Below, one piece after another: positions 16,598 through 25,872 of a stretch of DNA of 64,000 nt; within the stretch, counting starts at the first letter, position 1; each line of letters starts with the position of its first letter. A program made the translations under genes and the position numbers. The DNA comes from Nitrososphaera sp. (GTDB lineage: Archaea > Thermoproteota > Nitrososphaeria > Nitrososphaerales > Nitrososphaeraceae). The notes under the pieces are model-generated. The model worked only from the letters and a program-made list of their open reading frames with translations, ran no database searches and had not been told where the DNA came from. The stretch covers positions 62,001-126,000 of the forward strand of contig JAJUFP010000001.1 of assembly GCA_029263715.1 (NCBI GenBank), given 5' to 3'.

Positions 16598-17536
16598 TTA
16601 CGATACATAACTTAGAAGGGATGTCTGTCCAAGGCAGGACTTGTCGATGTTCTTTGGGCAGATATGCTTTGGAAAATCAAAACTCATCCCCCTTTCTAGG
16701 ATCATGGACTTTAGCCTGCCAAGTGTCCTGTCCTGATAGCTGCTGTCTGCAGAGACGTAGTTTGCGTCCAGCGGTTCTTCAAACCTAAAGATCTGCTTGT
16801 ACTGCTCAACAACATCAAGCCCAAGAATTTTGAATGTCATCTTCATCCTCTCCCAGATGTCGGTTCTCAGCCTGAGGATGGCTCCAAACACGTTGCTCAC
16901 GCCTGCCTCCTTGCAGCAATCCACCACCCTCTGAAGTTCACTGTCGTTGTCAGTTACAAGCGGGATTATGGGGTCTACATTAACGCCGCAGCACACTCCA
17001 GCATCAGAAAATTTCCTGATGACATCAAAGATCCTGTTGGCCGGCGGCGTTCCCGGCTCTACTGCCCGTCTTATTTTTTCGCTGCAAGTTGTTATGGACC
17101 AAACGATAAAGCAGTTGTGCCTGTATCTGGCATGGAGTTTCAGGTCCCGCTCGATTATGGCAGACTTGGTAAACACATAGTATGGTGCATTGTATTTCTG
17201 CAGCACCTGCACACACTTTCTTGTCAGGCCGTACCTGATCTCTGCCGGCTGGTATGGGTCCGTGGCCGAGGATATCATGACTGGGTCTATCTCACCGTGC
17301 TTCCAAGATGCCATCTCTTTTTCAAGGATTTCTGCAGCATTGATCTTGGCATAGATCCTGTCGTAGAATTCCGGCGCCCACTCGTACGTTGCGTAGCAGT
17401 ATGCGCAGCGATGCTGGCATCCCTGGTACGGGTTGATTGTCAGGCCGGTGTGCCCCTTTACTACAAACCGATGAATTATGGACTTGCTGCTCTTTGATTC
17501 GTACTCTGGGGCAGCGCTGTACCATAACTCCGGCAT
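16598..17536 (-). CDS. Radical SAM protein of the SPL family
   Basis: From ATG 17536 the product is 312 residues. The [4Fe-4S] motif CQHRCAYCY sits near residues 39-47, preceded by INPYQG, and is followed by SSATDPYQPAE, the layout of spore-photoproduct-lyase-like (Rv2578c) radical SAM proteins. These are found in many organisms that make no spores and have no known substrate. An upstream in-frame start at 17701 would overlap the divergent gene at 17651, so the internal ATG is preferred. The last residues carry two more Cys (HICPKNIDKSCLG). Confidence 0.88.
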   Translation of the reverse strand: MPELWYSAAPEYESKSSKSIIHRFVVKGHTGLTINPYQGCQHRCAYCYATYEWAPEFYDRIYAKINAAEILEKEMASWKHGEIDPVMISSATDPYQPAEIRYGLTRKCVQVLQKYNAPYYVFTKSAIIERDLKLHARYRHNCFIVWSITTCSEKIRRAVEPGTPPANRIFDVIRKFSDAGVCCGVNVDPIIPLVTDNDSELQRVVDCCKEAGVSNVFGAILRLRTDIWERMKMTFKILGLDVVEQYKQIFRFEEPLDANYVSADSSYQDRTLGRLKSMILERGMSFDFPKHICPKNIDKSCLGQTSLLSYVS

Positions 17537-17650
17537 GCTAAACCGCGTGTTGTGCAACGTAATAAGGGATGACACACCTGTATGGGAGGGGGTGTTTGGC
17601 AGTCTCTGGCGTTTGGCAAACTTTAAGTAATTTGTACTTCTAGTCGAGAC

Positions 17651-18229
17651 ATGGTCAGCACGTACACCGTCGAGGGTCTTATCCGAGACGAGAAACGTCA
17701 ACCTGTGGCAAACCTTTTCGTCGAAGCTTTCGACAGCGATTTCGGGTCTTCAGACGACTACCTGGGCAATACCTTCACCAACAGGCAGGGTCTCTTCAAG
17801 ATAAAATTCAAGGAAAAGGCCTTTAAAGGCAAGTATGAAATCCTGGAAAAAAACCCGGACGTTTATCTGGTCATCAGCGACGATTACGGCGTGGTTAAAA
17901 AGACCGAGATAAAAAGCCGCCCACGAAACGGGGTTTTTAAATTTGATGTTGTGATAAAGGACGAAAAGCCGTTTTATGACCCTTACGCAAACTCTACGCA
18001 GAGGATGCTTACCCTGTTTACCGCAGCAAGCGATACCGCGAATATCTCGCAGGTCAACCCCAACTGGACTGGCGCGCTGCTACTGCGGTCAATTACAAGC
18101 TGGCTGCACTATTCCGATCCCCGCACTGGCAAGATTTACGGGTATCCCGGGCCGCAGGTGATTGCAAGGCCAAAAGAATTTCCCAATCATGACCATACGA
18201 TTCCATGGAGGAGGACTGCCAAGAAATGA
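17651..18229 (+). CDS. Transthyretin/carboxypeptidase-regulatory-like protein
   Basis: A 192-residue protein. Residues 4-100 form a beta-sandwich pattern (YTVEGLIRDEKRQPVANLFV, NTFTNRQGLFKIKF, KFDVVIKDEKPF) like transthyretin-like or carboxypeptidase-regulatory domains. The remainder, with several tryptophans and GYPGPQV, is unfamiliar. There is no signal peptide. Its end overlaps the start of the GMC oxidoreductase by 25 nt, so the two are almost certainly made together and may form a complex. Confidence 0.65.
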   Translation: MVSTYTVEGLIRDEKRQPVANLFVEAFDSDFGSSDDYLGNTFTNRQGLFKIKFKEKAFKGKYEILEKNPDVYLVISDDYGVVKKTEIKSRPRNGVFKFDVVIKDEKPFYDPYANSTQRMLTLFTAASDTANISQVNPNWTGALLLRSITSWLHYSDPRTGKIYGYPGPQVIARPKEFPNHDHTIPWRRTAKK

Positions 18230-20739
18230 TACACGGGCTTGAAAAGATTCGCGACCGGCGCGAAGCCTATACCATGGTAAACCATGACATTGTTGAAAAT
18301 GCCGATGTCTGCGTCATAGGCTCGGGGGCGGCAGGCGCCATAATCGCAAGCAAGCTTGCCCTTGAGGGCAAGTCTGTTGTCCTGCTGGAAAAAGGTGGCT
18401 ACTACGATGCCGAGGATATGAACCAGCGGGAGATAGAGATGATCCCACTTCTCTGGAAGAACGGCGGCGCCACATTTACAGACAACCTGCGCATGCTGGT
18501 GGTGCAGGGTCAGTGCCTTGGTGGCTCAACGGTGATAAACGACGCCGTCTGCTTCAAGACGCCGCAGATAACCCGAGAGCAGTGGCGGCAGATGGGCGCC
18601 AACATATCCGACGAGGTGTGGGACGGGGCTCTTGACGAGGTCTGGACCAACATAAACGTAAGCAAGGTCAAGGATTTTGAGCTGAACGAAAACAACAAGA
18701 TGCTAAAACGTGCCTGCGAGCAGAAGGGGTACATCTCTAGCAGCAACGACAGAAACTGCAAGGACTGCATGCAGTGCGGCTTCTGCCACCTTGGCTGCCA
18801 TTACGAGACAAAGCAGGACATGCTTGTCACATACATCCGGCAGGCTGTGAGAAATTCTGATGCCAATATCCGCATTTACTGCAACTGCTCTGCAGAAAGG
18901 ATAACCTACGACGAAGGCGTGGTCGATGGTGTCGAAGGCGACTTTGTGGACAGGGCCACCGGCAGCGTGAAATTCAAGATCCGGGTAAACGCAAAGGTGG
19001 TTGTTGTCTCTGCCGGAGCCATAGCATCCTCCCAGATATTGCTCAAAAACGCCATTGCCCTGGACCGGGCTGGCAAGGGCCTGACCTTCCACCCGGCCTC
19101 GTTTCTCCTTGGCAGGTTTGACAAGCCGATAAACGCCTACGACGGCATACCCATGGGATTTACCTGCCACCAGTTTGGAGTCACCAACGGCGTCAGGGAC
19201 GGCGGCTTTTTGATAGAAAGCATATTCCTTCCAATACTGCAGTTCTCATTGGGGATCCCGTCCTTCTTTGAGAACCACCAGCTCTTGATGAAGGATTACA
19301 TCTATTACACCATGGCCGGCGTGATGATCCGCGACGATCCGACCGGCACGGTGACGCTGACTGCCACCGGCAACCCCAAGGTTCACTACGATCCCTCAGA
19401 CCGGGTGATGAAGGATTTTGCAAGGGGTTTGCGGACCCTTGCAGAGATGTGGTTTGACGTCGGTGCAAGGGAGGTTATTGGCGGACACCGCGACATTCTA
19501 AAGCTGGAAAGCAAGGCCGATATCGACAAACTGATAAGGGCAGTCGAGGCCAATCCCGACGGGCTGACTATTGCCTCGGCCCACCCGCAGGGCGGCAACA
19601 GGATGGGCGACGACCCGGCTACATGCGTGGTAGACTCTAACTGTCAGGTGCACGGCTTTTCAAACCTGTTTGTCTGCGACGCCAGCGTGTTTCCCAACGC
19701 CGTTGGCGTGAACCCGCAGGTGACGGTGATGGCCCTTGCCACGATGACTGCCAACTACATCAACAAGAACTGGAAGAATTTTGCAAAGGTAGCCCTTGTA
19801 TCAAGGGAGGGCGAGGCCTGTTCACTAAAGCAGCCCATGTACTGCCTGTCGTCAAGGCTTGAGACCATGTTCAACAGGGAGGAGAGCAGGATGCCCGTCG
19901 AGACCATGATAAACGCAGCGGAAGGAAGCCCGGATGCCTGGTCGTTTGACAAAAAAGAGATGATGATATACAACAACAGCCACTGGAAGGGCTTCTTTGC
20001 CGTTGACCAGGATATCGCAACGATGGCCGTCAGGTACTTTGGCGGCTTTTGGAAACGATTCTTTATCAAGGATGGCAAACTTGCAGGCGTAACCCATCCA
20101 TACGATGCTCCGGTTTACGCCGATAACGTGCCGGAGATGATGGACCATCCCAGGTACGGAAAGGTTGTGTACCTGAAATACACGAGCCCGGAATTTGCCA
20201 TGTTCTACGATCTGCTCAAGATAGTAGACAAGGACACGATCCTTGGCAAGGCCTTCTTTGGCGTGCCACCAAACGGCAACCAGATACTGGTCTTTAGCAT
20301 GTCCCGCAAATACAACGTCGACTTTATGACCGAAACGGACCACGAAAAGATATACACCGAACACGGCAGGGCGCCGGAGCTCGATAAGGTGCTTGGCCGG
20401 TGGACCGGCAGGCTTGTGTCAGACAGTGCCCAGACGCCTCACGTGCAGACTTTTACATACACCAAGGACAATTTTGGCAAACTGCAGATGCAGTACGTCT
20501 TTGGCGGGTTGCTGAGCGGCATATCGCGCGTCACGCTGACCCCTGAGCAGATGTACATGTACGACTTTACCAGCTGGCACGACGAGGTAAGGACGGTCAC
20601 CGACGACTTTATGGTGGGCAAGTGGTGCTCTCCTCCCACCAAGATTCCGCTGGACTTTGGTCCAAGCTTCCTAAGCGTGGAGGACGTACCAGAAGGAAAG
20701 CGGTTCTGCCTGCGCTTTACGCTCAAGCGCAGGATGTGA
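18205..20739 (+). CDS. GMC-type FAD oxidoreductase with a C-terminal extra domain
   Basis: An 844-residue flavoprotein. The dinucleotide fold VCVIGSGAAGAIIASKLALEGK (33-54), the GMC signature GGSTVINDAVCFKTP (about 109-123) and the C-terminal ASAHPQGGNRMGDDP ... NPQVTVMALA (about 463-512) identify the glucose-methanol-choline family. A Cys-rich insert CKDCMQCGFCHLGC (about 188-201) is typical of long-chain alcohol oxidase or cholesterol-oxidase-like members. After about residue 520, some 320 residues follow that are not part of GMC enzymes; near 720-780 they look lipocalin-like (RWTGRLVSDSA). Substrate unknown; a lipid alcohol is plausible. Confidence 0.85.
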   Translation: MEEDCQEMIHGLEKIRDRREAYTMVNHDIVENADVCVIGSGAAGAIIASKLALEGKSVVLLEKGGYYDAEDMNQREIEMIPLLWKNGGATFTDNLRMLVVQGQCLGGSTVINDAVCFKTPQITREQWRQMGANISDEVWDGALDEVWTNINVSKVKDFELNENNKMLKRACEQKGYISSSNDRNCKDCMQCGFCHLGCHYETKQDMLVTYIRQAVRNSDANIRIYCNCSAERITYDEGVVDGVEGDFVDRATGSVKFKIRVNAKVVVVSAGAIASSQILLKNAIALDRAGKGLTFHPASFLLGRFDKPINAYDGIPMGFTCHQFGVTNGVRDGGFLIESIFLPILQFSLGIPSFFENHQLLMKDYIYYTMAGVMIRDDPTGTVTLTATGNPKVHYDPSDRVMKDFARGLRTLAEMWFDVGAREVIGGHRDILKLESKADIDKLIRAVEANPDGLTIASAHPQGGNRMGDDPATCVVDSNCQVHGFSNLFVCDASVFPNAVGVNPQVTVMALATMTANYINKNWKNFAKVALVSREGEACSLKQPMYCLSSRLETMFNREESRMPVETMINAAEGSPDAWSFDKKEMMIYNNSHWKGFFAVDQDIATMAVRYFGGFWKRFFIKDGKLAGVTHPYDAPVYADNVPEMMDHPRYGKVVYLKYTSPEFAMFYDLLKIVDKDTILGKAFFGVPPNGNQILVFSMSRKYNVDFMTETDHEKIYTEHGRAPELDKVLGRWTGRLVSDSAQTPHVQTFTYTKDNFGKLQMQYVFGGLLSGISRVTLTPEQMYMYDFTSWHDEVRTVTDDFMVGKWCSPPTKIPLDFGPSFLSVEDVPEGKRFCLRFTLKRRM

Positions 20740-20814
20740 GCGCCAGACGTCAAAACTGTGCAATACTGTCTGATGTACTGCTGACAGACCAAATGCTAAT
20801 AAAAAAATGTGGAG

Positions 20815-21657
20815 TTATGAAGTATCAACTACTTCAATAACGCCATTCATTGTTGTGGGATGGTACTCGCAATAGTACTCTATCATACCTGTTGAAGTTG
20901 GCCTGAACATCACCTGACCGGATTCGCCAGCTTCGATATCGCCGCTTGATGCAAGTTCCTCTCCGTCTTCTGATTCAATAATGAACTCGTGTTCTTCATC
21001 GGTTGGGTTCTGGACCGTTATCGTATTGTCAGAATTGGCCATAATCTTTAATGTTGGATTGATTTCGTTGCCGACCATCCATCTGTAGGTTTCATCTATT
21101 TCTTGTGCAGACAGCTGAACAGCGGTTGGGGTCGTGCTCGCCGGAGGTTCTTCGCTAGGCGTTCTGGGGTGAAATACCGTGCCGTAGACCGGGGAGCTTC
21201 CAAAATGATTGTCAACCATTTCCGGACCTATCATGATGGTTATTACCTCGTTGTTCATCACCTTGATGTCAACGGGGACATTGTCAACATCTCCCTCCCT
21301 CATTGAGACGGTGGCCGTGCCAGTAATGCTATGAACATTGTTTTCAAACGAGTGCTCGGTTACAGACAGATTGGACATGGTATGCGTGTGCGCGGCTGTT
21401 CCGTCGGGCATAACCATGTTCATCCTGACCATGAGGGAAACACTGTCTTCAGAATTTATGCGCAGTACCCAGTAGCCGGACTGGATCCAAGCTGGCTGAC
21501 CGTCTTCAAGCTGGATGCTCGCTATTTGGCCTATCCGCATCGTAGATGTGTTCTGAGCCGATGCGGCTGTCGGTGAAATAAAAACCAAGGCAGATACCAA
21601 GAATGCCGCAGTGCTGGCCGCATATGAAATGTGCCATTTACGGTTGGCAACTTTCAT
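20815..21657 (-). CDS. Secreted cupredoxin-domain protein
   Basis: A 280-residue exported protein from ATG 21657. A signal peptide (hydrophobic about 9-28, ending in ASAQ) is followed by a beta-rich central domain with several His and Met residues, then a Pro/Thr linker and a C-terminal plastocyanin-like domain. Blue-copper ligands are visible as His in EEHEF and CEYHPTTM (Cys, His, Met). Many such copper proteins act in the electron transport of ammonia-oxidizing archaea. A TATA box (about 21680-21690) makes this ATG better than the upstream TTG at 21669. Confidence 0.87.
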   Translation of the reverse strand: MKVANRKWHISYAASTAAFLVSALVFISPTAASAQNTSTMRIGQIASIQLEDGQPAWIQSGYWVLRINSEDSVSLMVRMNMVMPDGTAAHTHTMSNLSVTEHSFENNVHSITGTATVSMREGDVDNVPVDIKVMNNEVITIMIGPEMVDNHFGSSPVYGTVFHPRTPSEEPPASTTPTAVQLSAQEIDETYRWMVGNEINPTLKIMANSDNTITVQNPTDEEHEFIIESEDGEELASSGDIEAGESGQVMFRPTSTGMIEYYCEYHPTTMNGVIEVVDTS

Positions 21658-21829
21658 TGTATAGTACAAGGCGACAATATTTAAAAGAGTTTCATGAATT
21701 CGGAAAAACTGCTAAAATGCTAGACTTTGGCAAATTTGATTTCTTGCCGTGTTTGTTTACGTAAATCCCGTAGTGGCAAACGATTGATTCAAGCCAATAT
21801 GTAGCATCATTTCTGAGCATTCAAAAAAT

Positions 21830-22198
21830 TTAGAGTTGTCTCACTCCGTACACCGGTGAGACTACTACCAACGAGCTTCCATTTCCAGCAGCTTCTTCTA
21901 CAGCACTGATCAGATCTTCGGCCTTGTTGGCGTCAACGATGGATACGATTGTCCTTCGCTCCGAATTCCTTATCTCTGCAGTCCCTGTTCCCTTGTTGAT
22001 GTCTATCTTGAACTTGTGATCGCATCCGCATCCTTTCGCTTCGTAGATGGTGGCCTCTGCATTCATCTTTTCTATGGCATGCGTTGCATACTCGCACAAT
22101 TCTGCCGGCACTACAAACTCTAGCCTCATCTTGGTTGCCTGCTTTTTTGCAACTAGCTCTTCGGTGGTTTTTTCAAGTTCGAAATCCATTCGAGCCAT
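21830..22198 (-). CDS. Divergent PII-like protein
   Basis: From ATG 22198 the product is 122 residues. The pattern KMRLEFVVPAELCEYATHAI, KGCGCDHKFKI, then RRTIVSIVDANKAEDLISAV and the final SSLVVVSPVYGV matches the ferredoxin-like strands and the closing strand of PII (GlnB/GlnK) proteins. The T-loop is replaced by a short Cys-containing turn and a typical uridylylation Tyr is absent. It may be a PII-like sensor of another ligand. A TTG start at 22243 exists but is less likely. It shares a direction with the RHH gene upstream. Confidence 0.5.
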   Translation of the reverse strand: MARMDFELEKTTEELVAKKQATKMRLEFVVPAELCEYATHAIEKMNAEATIYEAKGCGCDHKFKIDINKGTGTAEIRNSERRTIVSIVDANKAEDLISAVEEAAGNGSSLVVVSPVYGVRQL

Positions 22199-22253
22199 TG
22201 ATGGTGCTTTTGCTTCGGTTGCTAATAATACCCCCACACGCAACTACACGGCG

Positions 22254-22823
22254 TTACACAGACGTTCTTAGAAACATCTTTAGCTCTATCGTCCCCTCGG
22301 TTATTTTGCGCTCAGGAACCATGTTGAAATATGAATCCAGGGCATAGGAAAAGGCCTCTGCAAGCATCCTTGACCACTTGGCGCCGTATTTGTGGTTGAA
22401 CACCAGCCGAAGGTACCCGTTGCCGTCCTCTTCGTGTTTAAAGGAGGAATACATGCCGGCCCTCAGAGCTATGTTGCCAAACACGAACTTGACAAACTCT
22501 CTGATATCGTGGGCGATGTTGTATTCCAGGAGCATAGAATTCCAGATCTCTTTGACCATTGTCGTCAGCCAGCGCACTCCATCCCTTTCATCCATCTTTT
22601 CCAGTATCAGCGAGTAGATTTTGGATGGGATGACCATGCATTCCAGTTCCTCGGCACACTTGTAAAACGTGACATACTTTGATAATACTTCGCAAACCTT
22701 GGCGTTAAGGCTCAGGCCGTCCTTCTCCGCTTCGTACTTTAATTCTCTTAACATCTTGCTGTCTATGGCAAGGGTGATGTTGTCCCTTCTAGTTCTGCTA
22801 TTAGGCGCCATAGTCGAGATCAT
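22254..22823 (-). CDS. Ribbon-helix-helix-like protein with an unknown C-terminal domain
   Basis: A 189-residue protein. The N-terminal RRDNITLAIDSKMLRELKYEAEKDGLSLNAKV pattern (about 12-44) is a strand followed by two helices, as in ribbon-helix-helix DNA-binding proteins. The remaining 140 residues are a helical domain with aromatic clusters that I do not recognise. It could be a sensor-coupled regulator. ATG 22823 is used; Met6 is an alternative. The gene at 21830 lies 55 nt downstream and may be its target or partner. Confidence 0.55.
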   Translation of the reverse strand: MISTMAPNSRTRRDNITLAIDSKMLRELKYEAEKDGLSLNAKVCEVLSKYVTFYKCAEELECMVIPSKIYSLILEKMDERDGVRWLTTMVKEIWNSMLLEYNIAHDIREFVKFVFGNIALRAGMYSSFKHEEDGNGYLRLVFNHKYGAKWSRMLAEAFSYALDSYFNMVPERKITEGTIELKMFLRTSV

Positions 22824-23105
22824 ACGATCTTGTACCGTGTTGGAATGATATAAGCAGGTTTTTCATTATAGCGTTAGAAGTTCGCAATTAATGCGACAGG
22901 TATACTACAGTTGTTATAATTATCAAACAAACGGATCGGCTTTACTGAAAATCTTTCTACTGGAGTAGAAACACAAAATTCCTTAGGTAACGGCGGATAT
23001 GTTTTGCAATCCTTGGAAGACATTTGCAAATTCTTACAACCGTCTTTTAAAGCCGTGGGGGTTGCAAAGTATAGTCTTTTATCTCTGCACAACAGGAGGA
23101 AGGAC
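22824..23105. promoter_or_regulatory. Divergent intergenic region with a promoter and ribosome-binding site
   Basis: About 280 nt separate the RHH-like gene and the dehydrogenase. TTTTAAAG at 23046-23053 may be the TATA box of the plus-strand gene. AGGAGGA at about 23094-23100 is a strong Shine-Dalgarno immediately before ATG 23106. A plus-strand frame reaching back to 23004 has no family similarity before 23106. No stable RNA was seen. Confidence 0.5.
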
Positions 23106-23981
23106 ATGAAAATCGGGTTGATAGGCCTTGGTCTCATGGGCTCAGCTATGGCAAGGCGGCTGATAAGCCAGGCCCACGAACTCACGGTTTACAATCGCGA
23201 CAGTTCCAAGGCCAGGCAGTTTTCAGACAAGGCCTTTGTTGCCTCAAGCCCTATGGAGGTTGCCTCCAGATCTGATTTCGTGATAACCGTCGTTACCGAC
23301 TTTTCTGCCGCAAGCCAGGTGATGGTTGGAGATAACGGCATAATCCAATCCAGCAGCAAGCCGGTGGTGGCAGACGCAAGCACCATCGCACCGTCGCAGT
23401 CAGAATATCTTGCGCTAAACCTGAGGAAGAACGGCATAGAAATGCTTGGCATGCCGGTGATGGGCGGACCTGCCGCAGCCGAGGCCGGGGAACTGATTCC
23501 GATGGTGGCTGGAAGCCGGCAGGCCTTTGAGCAGGTGCAAAGCGTGATTCAAGATCTGGGAAAGCAGGTCTTTTACATCGGAGAAAAGGATGGAACTGCC
23601 AACGCCATCAAACTTGCCCTGAATCTGAACATCGCGCTTATAGCCACCGCCGTGTCGGAGGGCATAACCCTTGTCCGGGGGTGCGGCATAGATCCATCAA
23701 AATTTGTCCAGATACTCAACTCCACGTATTTTAGGACCGGGCTGTCTGAGAAAAAGGGGCCAAAGATGGTGCAGGATGATTTTGCACCATCGTTTCACCT
23801 AAAGAACATGCTCAAGGACCTCGAGCTGGTCACAAGCACGGCCCAGGCTGCCGGGATCTCGCTTCCAAGCACTGCAATAGCGCAACAGATCTTTAGGGCC
23901 GCAAACAACAGCGGATATTCTGAGATGGACTACACTTCCATCTGCGCGTTTCTTGCACAAATAAACGGGCTGAAAAAATGA
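23106..23981 (+). CDS. 3-hydroxyisobutyrate dehydrogenase-like beta-hydroxyacid dehydrogenase
   Basis: A 291-residue NAD(P)-dependent oxidoreductase starting at ATG 23106, with MKIGLIGLGLMGSAMARRL (GxGxxG nucleotide-binding fold), the substrate loop MPVMGGPAAAEAGEL and the catalytic Lys region GTANAIKLALNLN. Members act on 3-hydroxyisobutyrate, tartronate semialdehyde, glyoxylate or succinic semialdehyde. The start is chosen from the Shine-Dalgarno sequence and the family N-terminus. The PAC2 gene overlaps its stop in ATGA, so they are coupled. Confidence 0.9.
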   Translation: MKIGLIGLGLMGSAMARRLISQAHELTVYNRDSSKARQFSDKAFVASSPMEVASRSDFVITVVTDFSAASQVMVGDNGIIQSSSKPVVADASTIAPSQSEYLALNLRKNGIEMLGMPVMGGPAAAEAGELIPMVAGSRQAFEQVQSVIQDLGKQVFYIGEKDGTANAIKLALNLNIALIATAVSEGITLVRGCGIDPSKFVQILNSTYFRTGLSEKKGPKMVQDDFAPSFHLKNMLKDLELVTSTAQAAGISLPSTAIAQQIFRAANNSGYSEMDYTSICAFLAQINGLKK

Positions 23982-24697
23982 AGCTGAACATACTGAAAGG
24001 TATCAAGGCAAAAGAATTCACAGTGTTTGCGTCGCTTCCTGATATGGGCCGGGTAGGCGGGCTTGTGTCTTCCTTTCTGTCGCAGAACCTAAAGACAGAG
24101 CCTGTTGCAGAGATAGTATCCGGCGACAAGCCCTGGGTGTCGTACGCCGACGGCGTGGTAAAGAGCGTAAGCGACGTCTACAAAGTCTATTATGACAAAA
24201 AGCGTGAGCTTCTGATATTCACCGGCGAGTCGCAGCCGCAGGATCCCGGTCAGCTCTACACGCTATGCAACATGTTTTTGGATTATGCCCAGTCTGTCGG
24301 AGAGATCCGGCGACTGTACGGGGCCGGTGGCTATCTCAGAGAACAGCTGACCGGCGCGCCCAGAGTCTGCGGCGTTGCAAACAAGCCAGAACTAAAGAAG
24401 CTGCTGGCCAGGGCCGGGATCGACCTGGTGGGCTCCGAGATCACCACCATCACGTGGTTCAACGGGTTGATACTGGGCCTTGCCGGCGAGCGGGGCATCG
24501 ACGGCATCGGCCTGTTCGGAGAGATCGCCGAGACCACGGTGCCGCAGCCGCTGGCAGCAAAGAGCATCCTGACGGCGTTTTCAAAACTTGAAAAGATACC
24601 CCTTGACACAAAGGCCCTTGACCGGCAGTACGACTCGATACTTGAAGAGATACAGAAAAAGAAAGAGCCATCCAAGTATGGCCCGGGCATAGGCTAG
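23978..24697 (+). CDS. PAC2-family protein (proteasome assembly chaperone-like)
   Basis: A 239-residue member of the PAC2 (DUF75) family: FASLPDMGRVGGLVSSFL near the N-terminus, the typical RLYGAGGYLREQ and GVANKPELKKLL in the middle, and ITWFNGLILGLAGERGIDG, followed by GLFGEIAE. Eukaryotic PAC2 and archaeal PbaB-like proteins assist proteasome assembly. Whether this one does is unproven. Its start overlaps the dehydrogenase stop by 4 nt, and it ends tail to tail with the tRNA-binding protein gene (4 nt overlap). Confidence 0.87.
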   Translation: MKLNILKGIKAKEFTVFASLPDMGRVGGLVSSFLSQNLKTEPVAEIVSGDKPWVSYADGVVKSVSDVYKVYYDKKRELLIFTGESQPQDPGQLYTLCNMFLDYAQSVGEIRRLYGAGGYLREQLTGAPRVCGVANKPELKKLLARAGIDLVGSEITTITWFNGLILGLAGERGIDGIGLFGEIAETTVPQPLAAKSILTAFSKLEKIPLDTKALDRQYDSILEEIQKKKEPSKYGPGIG

Positions 24698-25038
24698 TGA
24701 ATGGGGGCTCCCGGCGGGGCGTCCTCTGTTATTGTCAGAAAGACGGGCCTTCCTTCTGGACCGTCTGCTGCCAAAAGCATGCCGTTTGAAGTCATGCTGC
24801 CTATGGTTCGCGGCTTGAGGTTTGTGCACATAACTACAGTCCTTCCAACAAACTCTTCGGGCTTGATCCACAGGGCTGCACCAACCGCGACTTCACGTTT
24901 TTCACTCCCAATGTCGACGACGGCCTTGAACACCTTTTTCATGCCCGGTATGCTTTCGGCGCTTAGCACCTTGCCAATTTTCAGCTGGACTTTGGAAAAC
25001 TCTTCAAACGTGATAAACTCAGGACCGGATTCGTTCAT
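24694..25038 (-). CDS. Stand-alone tRNA-binding domain protein (CsaA/MetG-beta-like)
   Basis: A 114-residue OB-fold protein: VQLKIGKVLSAESIPGMKKV, then VAVGAALWIKPEEFVGRTVVMCTNLKPRTIGSMTSNGML and LLAADGPEG. This is the C-terminal tRNA-binding domain of methionyl-tRNA synthetase and of CsaA. As an isolated protein it may bind tRNA in trans with MetG or act as a chaperone. It lies 24 nt downstream of the SDR gene on the same strand. Confidence 0.92.
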   Translation of the reverse strand: MNESGPEFITFEEFSKVQLKIGKVLSAESIPGMKKVFKAVVDIGSEKREVAVGAALWIKPEEFVGRTVVMCTNLKPRTIGSMTSNGMLLAADGPEGRPVFLTITEDAPPGAPIH

Positions 25039-25062
25039 ACTGCTCTCAAACTGCCGGGGGTA

Positions 25063-25872
25063 TTAATTTGATTGTCCGTGGATCCTCTTGGCGATCTCTG
25101 CAAAAAACATCCTGTCTGGGATAAAGGGCCGTAGTCTGGCACCCAACCTTTCCCTTCCGGAGCCGATGATGTACCGGGGCTTTGGATCGGAAGAAGCGAT
25201 TGCCTCGAAGATGTAGTCGGCAACGACAGAAGCCGGCAGCCCCTTGGGGACATCATGAAGGTATCTTCTGTACGCGTCTGCAAACCTAGAATCCTTGATC
25301 ATCGAGACTTTGGATTCTGTCAGGGAATGTATGCTGGTGTCAACCACTCCGGGGTTGATGTTGACCACTTTGATGTTTGTGTTCCAAAGCTCCATCCTCA
25401 GTGCGTCAGAGATGGCCTCAAGGGCATGCTTGGATGCACAGTACGCTCCCACCAGTGGAAGGGAGATGAGGCCAGCAATCGAGCTGACGTTTACTATCCT
25501 GCCCTGGTTCTGTTTAAGCATGTAGGGCAAGACCTTCTTGGTAAGCCCCACAAGGCCAAAAAAGTTGGTCTCAAACTGGATCCTGATGCTTTCCATGGAT
25601 ATGTCTTCAACGGCCCCCGGCTCGACGTAGCCTGCGTTGTTGACCAGGCCGTATATGCGGTCTGAAGAAGCAAGTATCGACTCTAAAACAGCATCAAACC
25701 TTTCAGGCTTTGTAATGTCAAATTCAACGGGTGTATAATTTTCTGCATTTATGGATTTCAGTGCATCGTAATTGCGGGCAAGGCCAAAAACCCTGTAGCC
25801 TGAGCCTGCCAGCCTGATAACCGCGGCCTTCCCTATACCGCTTGATGCACCTGTAACAATGACGGTTTTCAA
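25063..25872 (-). CDS. Short-chain dehydrogenase/reductase
   Basis: A 269-residue classical SDR. TGASSGIGKAA (7-17) is the cofactor motif, NNAG the structural motif (about 80), and Ser138-YCASK (about 151-155) the catalytic Ser-Tyr-Lys. The closest known pattern is oxidoreductases acting on lipid or steroid-like alcohols, but no substrate can be claimed. It has a short helical C-terminal extension (RLGARLRPFIPDRMFFAEI). Downstream is the tRNA-binding protein gene. Confidence 0.93.
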   Translation of the reverse strand: MKTVIVTGASSGIGKAAVIRLAGSGYRVFGLARNYDALKSINAENYTPVEFDITKPERFDAVLESILASSDRIYGLVNNAGYVEPGAVEDISMESIRIQFETNFFGLVGLTKKVLPYMLKQNQGRIVNVSSIAGLISLPLVGAYCASKHALEAISDALRMELWNTNIKVVNINPGVVDTSIHSLTESKVSMIKDSRFADAYRRYLHDVPKGLPASVVADYIFEAIASSDPKPRYIIGSGRERLGARLRPFIPDRMFFAEIAKRIHGQSN

